Shown: in pieces, positions 44,947 through 53,297 of the stretch | How positions within the stretch are numbered: position 1 is the stretch's first letter | Layout of the letters: every line of letters begins with the position of its first letter | NCBI GenBank assembly: GCA_965216195.1 | Contig: OZ244151.1 | Coordinates: 1,860,001 to 1,924,000, forward strand | DNA: 64,000 nucleotides | Reading direction: 5' to 3' | DNA from: Aridibacter sp965216195 | GTDB taxonomy: Bacteria; Acidobacteriota; Blastocatellia; Pyrinomonadales; Pyrinomonadaceae | The notes under the pieces: model-generated | The model's database searches: none | The model's input: only the letters and a program-made list of their open reading frames with translations | Told to the model about the DNA's origin: nothing | Program-made: the position numbers and the translations under genes

Positions 44947-45291
44947 TTACGCCGCCGCAGTTTCAGCCGTGTATTTGTTTAGTGCCTGCTCAATAGCTTC
45001 TTTAGAAACAGCTCCAACAATTCGTTCTTTTTCTTCTCCACCCTGAAAAACAATCAAGGTCGGAATTCCGCGAACACCATATCTCTGCGGTACATTCATA
45101 TTTTCATCAACGTTCATTTTATAAACGCCTGCTTTACCTTGAAAATCTTCTGCTACCGATTCAACCGTAGGTGCAATCATACGACACGGTCCGCACCACT
45201 CTGCCCAAAAATCAACCAAAACCGGTTGATCCGATGCCAAAACGTCCGCTTCAAAATTCGCATCCGTCACTTCTTTCGCAAACTCAGCCAT
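44947..45291 (-). CDS. trxA: thioredoxin
   Basis: 114 residues with the active site W32-C33-G34-P35-C36 and the cis-Pro loop GIPTLIVF. Cytoplasmic general disulfide reductase. Upstream, 81 bases before the start, is the operator TTGTAAC-N7-GTTACAA, which also precedes the Rrf2 gene at 57.9 kb, so trxA is probably in that regulon. Confidence 0.96.
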   Translation of the reverse strand: MAEFAKEVTDANFEADVLASDQPVLVDFWAEWCGPCRMIAPTVESVAEDFQGKAGVYKMNVDENMNVPQRYGVRGIPTLIVFQGGEEKERIVGAVSKEAIEQALNKYTAETAAA

Positions 45292-45371
45292 TAAAAATAT
45301 CTCCTTCTAAAATAAAAGCTAAACCCTATAACTTTGTCGATGAATTTTCAAACCTCTCACCGACAAACTAA

Positions 45372-45392
45372 TTGTAACAAGCATTGTTACAA
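45372..45392. promoter_or_regulatory. operator TTGTAAC-N7-GTTACAA upstream of trxA
   Basis: Perfect inverted repeat of 7-bp arms, identical in arms and spacing to the site in front of the Rrf2 gene at 57929-57949. Two such perfect matches in promoter positions are very unlikely by chance. Confidence 0.75.
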
Positions 45393-45524
45393 AAGACAAA
45401 TGAAAATAGAGATTTTAAGCGGAATTTATCCGAGATAACAAACAAATCTATAGCTTCTTCTGCGATCTCTTTCAAAAATGGATTTAGAGGCCACTCAAAC
45501 GCAGCAATAAGCCTACTACCGGAC

Positions 45525-46691
45525 TTATTTCGAAAAAACCGCGTTCATTGCTTTAAAAAACGACACAACTGCCTCGTTTCTAACGCCGTTACGCTCTCGG
45601 AGGCGCGTTGCCCTAAACTTTATGAATTGATTTTTATATCCAAAAACATAGACCTCCGAAGTCAGATCGTCGCCGTCAGCGGAAAAATTAAAAAGAGAGC
45701 GCCGTGATATAATGCCATCGCTTTGACCATTAAAGGAGATCGTATCCTCCTTAATTTTCTTAACGTTTTTGTAGTATCCACGTTCCTCAAAAATGTATAG
45801 ACCTTGCTCGGCGTTTTTGACCTCTTCTTTAACTACCCGGCTCTCAAACCCATTGGGAATATTTTTCAGCCCCGGATTGTAAACGTAAACAGTTATGCGG
45901 CCGCCTTCGCGGGACTCATAATTCACCATATATCCGAGCTCTTTTCTAGGAAATCTTTTAATCTCGCCCTTTTCCCAGCCATCAATATCGGGAAACGAGA
46001 TTTCCGCGTCATCTGAGCTACCCGAATTCGAATTTCCAGAAGTGATCGGCTTGCCGGAAAATAGCGAGTCCATTGCACTCCAAAATGTCGCGAGCGCCTC
46101 ATTTTTAACACCGACTTTATCTCGTAAACGCGTAGCCCTAAACTTTATGAAATGATTTTTATACCCAAACAATAATATCTCAGAGGTTAATTTTGTGTCT
46201 CTTGAGCTAAAGTTGAAAAGCGAGCGCAAGGATTGAATCCCGTCACTTCGACCGTTAAAGCTAACCGTATCCTGTTTGACTTTCTTAACGTTTTCGTAAT
46301 ATCCCCTTTCTCCAAAAACGTAAATTCCCTGCTCCGCATTTTTCAATTCTTTTTTGACGGCTCTGCTTTTAACTCCGTCCGGGATCTTTTTCAAACCGGG
46401 ATTATAAACATAAACAGAAATCCGACCACCTTCACGGGACTCATAATTCACCATGTATCCGAGTTCTTTTCTTGGATATCTTTTAACCTCACCCTTTTCC
46501 CAGCCATCAATATCCGGAAAAGCAATCTCCAAATCCTCTGAAATAATTGGAGTCGATTCTGATTTGGCATCAACCAAACCGTGTTCGTCCGGGATTCTTG
46601 GCGTGGTTAATGAGTTTGCACTAACAGCTAACTGAAAGAAAAACAGACTTATGAGGGAAACAAAAACTGAGTATTTACTATTGGCGCGCAT
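45525..46691 (-). CDS. secreted protein with two tandem copies of one domain
   Basis: 388 residues. Signal peptide (1-25), then two copies of a domain of about 155 residues (about 55-210 and 230-388). Both copies start FPDIDGWEKGE(V/I)KR and share KELGYMVNYESREGGRI, VYNPGLK and KFRATRLR; they are about three quarters identical, so the duplication is fairly recent. Beta-rich, periplasmic or outer-membrane lipoprotein-like, but with no lipobox. No family recognised. Confidence 0.7.
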   Translation of the reverse strand: MRANSKYSVFVSLISLFFFQLAVSANSLTTPRIPDEHGLVDAKSESTPIISEDLEIAFPDIDGWEKGEVKRYPRKELGYMVNYESREGGRISVYVYNPGLKKIPDGVKSRAVKKELKNAEQGIYVFGERGYYENVKKVKQDTVSFNGRSDGIQSLRSLFNFSSRDTKLTSEILLFGYKNHFIKFRATRLRDKVGVKNEALATFWSAMDSLFSGKPITSGNSNSGSSDDAEISFPDIDGWEKGEIKRFPRKELGYMVNYESREGGRITVYVYNPGLKNIPNGFESRVVKEEVKNAEQGLYIFEERGYYKNVKKIKEDTISFNGQSDGIISRRSLFNFSADGDDLTSEVYVFGYKNQFIKFRATRLRERNGVRNEAVVSFFKAMNAVFSK

Positions 46692-46845
46692 AAACTTCTA
46701 GCCTCTTATATGTTGATTTCTCCTGATCGAAGATGCGTGTAGTATAAGTCAAATAATGTAGACTAACAATAAATTTGCTATCGCGAATTGCGTTGAACAG
46801 AACCTCCAAGCACGGATAGTTTAGTCGGCGAAGAGTAAACTCTAA

Positions 46846-47859
46846 CTAAAAATCGCTCTCTAAAACAATCCGATATCTCGCCTTCCCGCTTTCGAGATGT
46901 TCAAACGCTTCGTTTATTTTCGACATCGGAAAGACTTCCGTGACCGTTTCGATATTGTGTCTTGCGCAAAATTCGAGCATCTTTGCGACGACGGTTGGGC
47001 TTCCTGTTGCGGTTGATGAAACCGATTTTTGCTGGATGACCGAAAATGTCGACACTGGAACGGGTTCGAGCGTTGCTCCGAGCATATGAAGACGCCCTTT
47101 TGGTGCGAGAGTGTTCAAATAAGCTTCCCAGTTTAGGCTCACGTTTACGGTTGAAAGTATCAGATCGAATTTTCCGCGAACGGCTTCGAGTTCTTCATCG
47201 CTTCTGGAATTTACAACGAAATCCGCACCCATTTCTTTTAGTTCGTCAGTTTTATCAGGGTTTGACGAAAACGCAGTAACTTCGCAGCCCCATTTATCAG
47301 CAAACTTCAAAGCGAGATGTCCCAAACCGCCGATGCCGATCACGCCGACCTTATCAAGCGGACTCACATCGTATTGATAAAATGGATTAAAAACCGTGAT
47401 CCCGCCACAAAAAAGAGGTCCGGCTTTGAGCATATCCATCTCATCCGGCAATTTCACCGCCCAGGACCAATGACATCGAACCTTGTCTGCAAAACCTCCA
47501 TGGCGACTAACAATGGTTTGTTCGAGCTCTCGGCACATAATCTGATAACCCGAAATACACTGCTCGCAATGCCCGCAGCTTCCCGAGTTCCAACCGAGCC
47601 CAACCTTATCGCCAACTTCAACGCCCTTCACGTTTTCTCCAGCCGCAACGATCTCGCCAACCGCTTCATGCCCGCCGACAAAAGGATATTCCGTCATCGC
47701 CCAATCGTTATTGAGCATCGATAGGTCCGAATGGCACATCCCGCATGAATGAACCTTTATCTCAACCTGTTCATGACCCAATTCACCCGCATCAAACTCA
47801 AACGGTTCAAACTTCCCTCCGGCTTCAGTAGCCGCGTATCCTTTTATTTTATTGTTCAT
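46846..47859 (-). CDS. zinc-dependent alcohol dehydrogenase (YahK/CAD type)
   Basis: 337 residues. Catalytic zinc site (SCGMCHSDLS, GGHEAVGE), structural zinc site CGHCEQCISGYQIMC and NAD(P) motif GIGGLGHLA. Typical of broad aldehyde reductases using NADPH. The frame runs further upstream into an R1 repeat, but the ATG at 47859 with AAGAGGAAT in front fits; R1 begins only 10 bases before it. Confidence 0.92.
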   Translation of the reverse strand: MNNKIKGYAATEAGGKFEPFEFDAGELGHEQVEIKVHSCGMCHSDLSMLNNDWAMTEYPFVGGHEAVGEIVAAGENVKGVEVGDKVGLGWNSGSCGHCEQCISGYQIMCRELEQTIVSRHGGFADKVRCHWSWAVKLPDEMDMLKAGPLFCGGITVFNPFYQYDVSPLDKVGVIGIGGLGHLALKFADKWGCEVTAFSSNPDKTDELKEMGADFVVNSRSDEELEAVRGKFDLILSTVNVSLNWEAYLNTLAPKGRLHMLGATLEPVPVSTFSVIQQKSVSSTATGSPTVVAKMLEFCARHNIETVTEVFPMSKINEAFEHLESGKARYRIVLESDF

Positions 47860-47868
47860 AATTCCTCT

Positions 47869-48228
47869 TGCAGAAACCCGCACGCAGTAAGGGTGTTCCC
47901 TCTCATAATGTTCTCAATCGTCTCGCGGAAACCCGCACGGAGTATGGGTATTCTTCAATCCTCCGTTTCTTCTTGCGGAAACCCGCACGTAGTAAGGGTG
48001 TTCTTCATTTGCGTTAAAATATGACTTTCGAGAGCCTAAACTTTCGACACACTTACTTCGTGCGTGTTTCTGCATTATTCCTCGACACACTTACTTCGTG
48101 CGTGTTTCTGCATTATTCCTCGACACCACCTACCTCGTGCGTGTTTCTGCATTATTCCTCGACACACTTACTTCGTGCGTGTTTCTGCATTATTCCCCGA
48201 CACCACCTACCTCGTGCGTGTTTCTGCA
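47869..48228. repeat. R1 repeat cluster C3: three forward copies and a five-copy reverse array
   Basis: Forward copies at 47869-47900, 47924-47955 and 47974-48006, then reverse copies at 48046, 48084, 48122, 48161 and 48199, spaced 38-39 bases with a constant spacer ATTATTCCTC. Two variants alternate (GACACACTTACTTCG and GACACCACCTACCTCG, order A-A-B-A-B). The last copy ends at 48228 and the RAYT stop codon begins at 48229. The array fills the whole 369-base gap, and the open frames in it are by-products. Confidence 0.92.
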
Positions 48229-48777
48229 TTATTCCTCAAGTTCGAACGGAACATCACCTTGTCCGTATAAGACATAGTCTATCGCTAAATTCACGTGCCG
48301 TGGTTTCCATAAATATCGGCGGCTCCTGCCTCGTGACCAGACTTTGACACTTTTATCGATCAATCCTTCTTCCCGTAACCTCTTCGTTGCGAAAGCTTTA
48401 AACGCATCGGCGATTCTCTCGGGCTTCTTCGCTACGGAAACTACCACGTGAACATGATTACTCCTCACATTAATTGCCTGCAAATGATAACTTCTCTCAT
48501 CACACAGGTCTTTTATCGCTGATTCTATAATACGTCGTTGGTCAGAAGTTAATTCTACCGCGTCGCCTTTCAGGTTATCTTTCATCATCTCATCAAGATT
48601 TTCGTTCGGCGAAATCTTTGGTGTTCCGTAAATATTCTTGTCGTGACGATCAACCGAATGTCTTTCATCACCATGAAGCCATGTCCCGTAGGTGCGAAAA
48701 GTGATTAGATAAGCCAGCGGAAATTCGTTGTGCTCAAACTTCTCGAAACCATATTCATCCAATGGATATTTACTCAT
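48229..48777 (-). CDS. REP-associated tyrosine transposase (IS200-like, RAYT)
   Basis: 182 residues, Y1 HUH fold. The metal-binding pair is H108-x-H110 (SNHVHVVVS), and the likely nucleophile is Y168 in AIDYVLYGQG. The N-terminal LITFRTYGTWLHGDERHSVDR is typical of the RAYT subfamily that is found as single chromosomal copies, not as part of an insertion sequence. R1 repeats flank it on both sides (C3 directly at the stop, C4 49 bases upstream of the start), so it is the probable mobiliser of R1. No terminal ends or accessory TnpB are present. Confidence 0.88.
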   Translation of the reverse strand: MSKYPLDEYGFEKFEHNEFPLAYLITFRTYGTWLHGDERHSVDRHDKNIYGTPKISPNENLDEMMKDNLKGDAVELTSDQRRIIESAIKDLCDERSYHLQAINVRSNHVHVVVSVAKKPERIADAFKAFATKRLREEGLIDKSVKVWSRGRSRRYLWKPRHVNLAIDYVLYGQGDVPFELEE

Positions 48778-48825
48778 AGCTCATATTTCAGAAAACCCTG
48801 CGTATCTTTCTTGCTCATTTCCTCT

Positions 48826-48945
48826 TGCGGAAACCCGCACGCAGTAAGGGTGTTTCTTCTAACCGTCATCGATTTGTACCGTAATAAAATTATCGCTTAA
48901 CCAGACCAGCTCAGAAGACACACTTACTTCGTGCGTGTTTCTGCA
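48826..48945. repeat. R1 repeat cluster C4 (forward + reverse copy)
   Basis: Forward copy 48826-48858 and reverse copy 48917-48945, between the RAYT and aminotransferase-fusion genes. The reverse copy overlaps the 3' end of the latter and supplies its stop codon. Confidence 0.88.
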
Positions 48946-51212
48946 TTTAAGATTTCGTTAATTCCAAATAGCAATTCATCTGCATTCTCTTTCGTAAAAC
49001 AGATTGGCGGTTTTATTTTTATCACATTCACATCGGGACCGTCCGTTCCAACCATTATCCCCTTTTCTTTTAATTTATTCTGCAAGTGCGAGGCTAATTT
49101 TGTATTCGGTTCTTTACTTCTTTTATCTTCAACCAATTCTAAACCCAGAAACAAACCTTCACCGCGAGCATCACCGCAGACATCATATTTTTCAACCAAA
49201 CCTTCCAAAAGCCCCAACAAATATCCGCCAACTTCCGCAGCATTTTCAGGGAGTTTCTCTTCCTCCAAAACATCTAAAACCGCTTGCCCAACCGAACAGG
49301 AAACCGGATTCCCGCCAAAGGAGCTAAAAAATTCCATCCCAGTTTCAAAAGATTCGGCGATCTCGTCGGTCGTAACAACTGCCGCAATGGGATGTCCGTT
49401 GCCCATAGGTTTGCCCATTACGACTATATCCGGCACAACGCCGTGCTTCTCAAAACCCCAGAAATACTTACCCAAACGCCCAAAGCCGGTTTGTACTTCA
49501 TCTGAAATGCACACACCGCCTCGCTCACGTATAAACGGATAAACCGTTTTCAAATAATCCTTCGCCAGCGGAACCTGCCCGCCGCAGCCAACAATCGGTT
49601 CGGCAATAAATGCGGAAATGGCAAGATCATTTTGTTTTATCTTTTCAAACACCCCGCGAGCATATTCACATCCGGCAGTGCCGTCGTTATTTTGAAATCT
49701 TCCTTTATATGTGTCGGGAATCTCAGCTGCAATAATCGCTTCACGTTTTCCCGTTCCACCTTTTCGATTGTATTTGTAGTGGCTTATGTCGATTCCGAGT
49801 CGCGTATTGCCGTGATAGCCGTGTTCCATCACGACGATTCCTTGATTTTTTGTGTGAGTCATTGCAAGACGAATCGCCAGATCACTCGCCGCACTTCCCG
49901 AATTCACAAAGAAAACTTTCGTGAGCGTTGATGGAAACTTCGCTAATAAATTTTCAGCGTATTCGTTATAAACTTCATTCAAATATCGAGTGTTCGTGTT
50001 CAAACGAGCCATTGCTCTTTGACCCGCTTCAACCACTTTTGGATGACAGTGACCCACCTGAGGGATGTTGTTGTAGCAATCAAGGTAAGACTTCCCGAAA
50101 GCGTCGTACATATATTGAAAAGCAGCTCCGGTCATCTTTATCGGTTCATCAAACTGCAGAGATAGCGCATTGCTAGTGTGTTCGTTTCGGCGTCCTAATT
50201 CCTTTTCGGTAGAATGAACAATCTTTGATTCAAACCCGCACGCTTTCCTAAATTCATTTTCAGCAAAAACCGGATTTATCGTTATCCATTTTCGCAAAAG
50301 TTGCCACGCCGGTTTTTCTGAAATCGTTATGTATTCGCGAGCGGGTTTTTCGCGTTTCGCGTTTGCCGAATTGCAGACACTGATCGAAAGTCGCGTCGCA
50401 ACTAACCAGTACAAAACCTCGACTTCTTTTTCCTTTAGTTCTAAAACGCTGTGATAGCCTTCGATTACCGGTAAAGCCCATTTTATCGGATCATTCTTGT
50501 CTATGATTCCGTAGGTAATAGCAATTGCCAGCTCGTTGATCAGTGGCGAATAGCACATATCGCCGAAATCTATGATGCCCGTTACGCCATCCGCCCCGCA
50601 TAGCACATTCCAGTCGTTGCCATCGCCGTGAATCAGGCTTTTTCGCAAATCGGCTAGCTTCGGCTCGACGTTTTCTTTATATTGCAAAAAAAAGTATTCG
50701 ACTAATTTTCTGTCGGCAGGATTTTCGATAAACAGCAGAAATCTTTTGTTTTGAAACCAGTATTGGAGATCCCAATCGGAGCGCTTTGATTCGATTGCAA
50801 TACTTCGACACTCAAGCAAGCTCAAATCCATTTCCGCCAAAAACTTTCCAAACGAATAAAAAAGCTCCTGTGAGTGCTCTGCCTCCGCAAAAAATTCACC
50901 CTCGACGTATGACAAAAGACGCGCGTAATTGGATTTGTACTCGGTTAAATAATTTCCTTTTGAATTTTGTTGCGGGATAGGGAATGCTGCAAACCTTCCT
51001 CTGGCGAGTTTGAGAAGAACCTGATCTTCCGCTGTTAAATTGGCTTTTAGGTTTAGATCATTTTGATAGATTTTTAAGACAAACGTTTTTTCGGCGGTTT
51101 CGATTCTGTAATTTTCGCTTTCGTAACCTTCCAAAACCGAAATATCCGCGGAATGAATATCAAACTTCGCGGATAAAATCTCTCGGACTCTGTTTATTGT
51201 TTCAGCTTTCAT
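48924..51212 (-). CDS. fusion: APH-like kinase + class III aminotransferase-type phospho-lyase
   Basis: 762 residues. N-terminal aminoglycoside-phosphotransferase-fold kinase (1-320) with LIHGDGNDWNV and IIDFGD; C-terminal PLP-dependent class III fold (about 345-755) with the lysine in VMGKPMGNGHP and SGSAASDLA. The same pairing exists in other bacteria and in vertebrates as separate genes for hydroxylysine kinase and 5-phosphohydroxylysine or ethanolamine-phosphate phospho-lyase. So it likely phosphorylates an amino alcohol or hydroxy-amino acid and removes phosphate and ammonia. The last residues (AETRTK) and stop are encoded by an R1 repeat. Confidence 0.88.
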   Translation of the reverse strand: MKAETINRVREILSAKFDIHSADISVLEGYESENYRIETAEKTFVLKIYQNDLNLKANLTAEDQVLLKLARGRFAAFPIPQQNSKGNYLTEYKSNYARLLSYVEGEFFAEAEHSQELFYSFGKFLAEMDLSLLECRSIAIESKRSDWDLQYWFQNKRFLLFIENPADRKLVEYFFLQYKENVEPKLADLRKSLIHGDGNDWNVLCGADGVTGIIDFGDMCYSPLINELAIAITYGIIDKNDPIKWALPVIEGYHSVLELKEKEVEVLYWLVATRLSISVCNSANAKREKPAREYITISEKPAWQLLRKWITINPVFAENEFRKACGFESKIVHSTEKELGRRNEHTSNALSLQFDEPIKMTGAAFQYMYDAFGKSYLDCYNNIPQVGHCHPKVVEAGQRAMARLNTNTRYLNEVYNEYAENLLAKFPSTLTKVFFVNSGSAASDLAIRLAMTHTKNQGIVVMEHGYHGNTRLGIDISHYKYNRKGGTGKREAIIAAEIPDTYKGRFQNNDGTAGCEYARGVFEKIKQNDLAISAFIAEPIVGCGGQVPLAKDYLKTVYPFIRERGGVCISDEVQTGFGRLGKYFWGFEKHGVVPDIVVMGKPMGNGHPIAAVVTTDEIAESFETGMEFFSSFGGNPVSCSVGQAVLDVLEEEKLPENAAEVGGYLLGLLEGLVEKYDVCGDARGEGLFLGLELVEDKRSKEPNTKLASHLQNKLKEKGIMVGTDGPDVNVIKIKPPICFTKENADELLFGINEILNAETRTK

Positions 51213-51217
51213 ACTTT

Positions 51218-51407
51218 TGCGGAAACCCGCACGTAGTAAGGGTGTTTCTTCAGTCCCCTGCGGAAACCCGCACGTAGTAAGGGTGTTTCTTCAGTCCCCT
51301 GCGGAAACCCGATCCATTCGCACGTAGTAAGGGTGTTTCTTGATTTCGTACTAGAAACGCTGTTGAAACAAAAACCTGGACACACTTACTTCGTGCGTGT
51401 TTCTGCA
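51218..51407. repeat. R1 repeat cluster C5
   Basis: Forward copies at 51218, 51259 and 51300 with a 41-base period (spacer CAGTCCCC), the third split by nine extra bases (ATCCATTCG). A reverse copy at 51379-51407 follows. The first copy begins only 5 bases before the aminotransferase-fusion start; the last abuts the stop codon of the aldo/keto reductase remnant (51408-51410). Confidence 0.9.
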
Positions 51408-52579
51408 TCAAATCTGACCCTTCCAATTCTTGCCTTCCGAAATTTCCACCCAACGCTCGCGAATTCTTTCGTAATCTTTTTCGCTAAAATCAATTTGCGA
51501 AAGCATCTCCGCATTCTCCTGCCAGCGGCTCGCTTTTTTAGTACCAACAATCGCTGTGCAACGCTCTTTGTCTCCTTTTTAATTGTTATTTTCGATTAAC
51601 AACAAAAACAAACCAACGTTCAAAACCTTCCCGTTCGACAGCGAGCGTAAACTTCAACGCCCTCGCCACCGATTCACTCATTTCGCCCTCGAGGAAATCA
51701 TATTGCAGTTCCTGAATTCTATCCCAATATTCGTGATGATAGGGTTCGTCAGGTTTTGAGTCCCCTGCGGAAAACCTAGTGTTCAGTCCCCTGCGGAAAC
51801 CCGCACGTAGTAAGGGTGTTTCTTCAGTCCCCTGCGGAAACCCGCCACACGGCGTTTGCAATCGGACGCTTTGCGATCAAGCCCGTATCGGCTTCCTTCG
51901 CCAGCGGAATGGTTAAATCAATCGCTTCCTGATCTGCTACCGAAACAGATGTTTCGTCAGGTTTTGAATCGTGCCGCCAAACGGCATTCCCTATTGGTCG
52001 CTTTGCGAAAACCATATCGGCTTCCTTCGCCAGCGGAATGGTTAAATCAATCGCTTCCTGATCTGCTACCGAAACAGATGTTTGCAGCGTGTCAAAAAAA
52101 CCTACTTCGATCGCTGTTTTTGCGTCAACGCTGTCGCCGGAATACCCTGCATATCTAATGTAACCGCGTTCTTTCGCAACAATTAGAGCTTCGATCACTT
52201 CGCCGCGATTTAAGATTTCGGAGTCGCATGAGTGTAGCTGTTCGATGTCCAGATAATCGGTTTGTAGGAGCTTGAGAGATTGTTGAATCGTCTTGAGGAT
52301 TCCCTTTTTCGACCAATCATAACGCGTAAAACCATCCGCAGCACCACATTTGGAAATGAGTACGATGTCTTTTCGGCGACTGCCAATCGCGTTTCCAATC
52401 ATCTCCTCACTTTGCCAATAAGCGGCGGCAGTATCGACCAACGTAAGCCCCGCGTCAATCGCGGTATTCAAAAGTTCTGTAACGGTAGCTTGGGTTGCTT
52501 TTTCGTGTCCGATCTCGGCACCGCCAAAACCCAAATGGCTTACTTCCAATTCAGTTTTTCCGAGTCTGCAGTATTCCAT
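51408..52579 (-). pseudogene. aldo/keto reductase gene, broken by repeats and an internal duplication
   Basis: N-terminal part 52579-51846 begins MEYCRLGKTELEVSHLGFGG and has the AKR tetrad region (DTAAAYWQSEEMIG, ISKCG, LHSCDSE). It contains a direct in-frame duplication with 129-base period (69 identical bases at 51886-51954 and 52015-52083). At 51845-51762 two or three R1 copies interrupt the frame (stop after VSAGD). The next part DSKPDEPYHHEYWDRI...FTLAV (to about 51640) is again AKR, then a stretch with stop, and from about 51575 the C-terminal part CTAIVGTKKASRW...NWKGQI ends at the original TGA. A full-length enzyme cannot be made. Confidence 0.85.
51766..51845. repeat. R1 copies inserted within the aldo/keto reductase gene (cluster C6)
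   Basis: A shortened forward copy (51766-51780), a full copy (51792-51825) and a partial copy (51833-51845) separated by CAGTCCCC. There is no reverse copy, unlike in all other clusters. They split the codons for ...NAVWR and DSKPDEPY. Confidence 0.88.
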
Positions 52580-52614
52580 TTGCGTAGCTATTCAAGCAAT
52601 AATTCCTTCCCTTA

Positions 52615-52762
52615 AGCCACGCTATTTATGGCGTGGTCTCTGGATGTGAAATTTCATACGGGCGTTTTAACGTTCTTTAATGTGGGCTTGAGCCGAAACC
52701 AAAAGGACGCTGAAACGCCCTAATAAATCCTCGTTCTTCGACCACGCCGTAAACGACGTGGC
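52615..52762. repeat. R2 paired-hairpin element
   Basis: Outer hairpins GCCACG-N9-CGTGG (52616-52635) and CCACG-N10-CGTGGC (52742-52762); the inner stem GGGCGTTT/AAACGCCC lies at 52660-52667 and 52713-52720. Same architecture as the two elements in the nar operon, here between the AKR remnant and the DUF1801 gene. Confidence 0.85.
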
Positions 52763-52774
52763 TAAAAGAATGTA

Positions 52775-53206
52775 TTATTTACCCTTCCCATATTTCTTCT
52801 CAAAGTGTCTTAGCGATCCCGCAATCAGCTTCTCCAAAACGCCGACATCAATATCGTCCAGCCGTTTTATGTAAAGACACGATTTTCCAGTCTTATGTTT
52901 TCCGAGTTTCACCATCAGCTCATCGTATTTATCGAAGCCATCCATTATATAAAGCGTGATATTTTGCTTTCGCGGCGAAAACCCGATTCGCATAAAATCG
53001 CCTTCCCTTCCGGACTCATATTTGTAATGATATTCGTCATACCCAACAATACTCGAGCCCCACATCTTGGCATTTTTGCCGGTCGCTTTTCGCATCATTT
53101 TTGCAATTTCTTTGCAATCTTTTCGCTTATGATCGTCTTCGATCGAATCAAGAAAATCTTTTACACTGGCGCTATTTTTTGTTGTTTTGTTTTTTGCTTT
53201 CGCCAT
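52775..53206 (-). CDS. DUF1801 family protein
   Basis: 143 residues, starting MAKAKNKT after an AGG site; the longer frame runs into R1 sequence. DUF1801 (YdhG-like) domain: VKDFLDSIEDDHKRKDCKEI, KMWGSSIVGY, FMRIGFSPRKQNITLYIMDG. Small soluble alpha/beta proteins of unknown function with a frataxin-like fold. Confidence 0.88.
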   Translation of the reverse strand: MAKAKNKTTKNSASVKDFLDSIEDDHKRKDCKEIAKMMRKATGKNAKMWGSSIVGYDEYHYKYESGREGDFMRIGFSPRKQNITLYIMDGFDKYDELMVKLGKHKTGKSCLYIKRLDDIDVGVLEKLIAGSLRHFEKKYGKGK

Positions 53207-53222
53207 TTTATTAGCCTTTAAG

Positions 53223-53297
53223 TGCAGAAACCCGCACGTAGTAGGGGTGTTCTTTGAGTTTGCGACAAAACACACTTACTCCGTGCGTGTTTCCGCA
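53223..53297. repeat. R1 repeat cluster C7 (forward + reverse copy)
   Basis: Forward copy 53223-53253 starts 17 bases before the DUF1801 start; reverse copy 53269-53297 ends at the base before the O-methyltransferase stop codon (53298-53300). The gap between the genes is almost wholly R1. Confidence 0.88.

Noticed and set aside
45384..45707. Plus-strand 107-codon frame after the trxA operator
   Set aside because: Mostly antisense to the duplicated-domain gene; no conserved features.
48046..48228. CRISPR array
   Set aside because: The interval is regular, but the spacers are short and identical, the repeats belong to the dispersed R1 family and there are no cas genes.
48021..48347. Plus-strand reading frame with repeated TYFVRVSALF-like peptides
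   Set aside because: It is produced by the tandem R1 array and continues into the antisense of the RAYT gene; no start site and no independent conservation.
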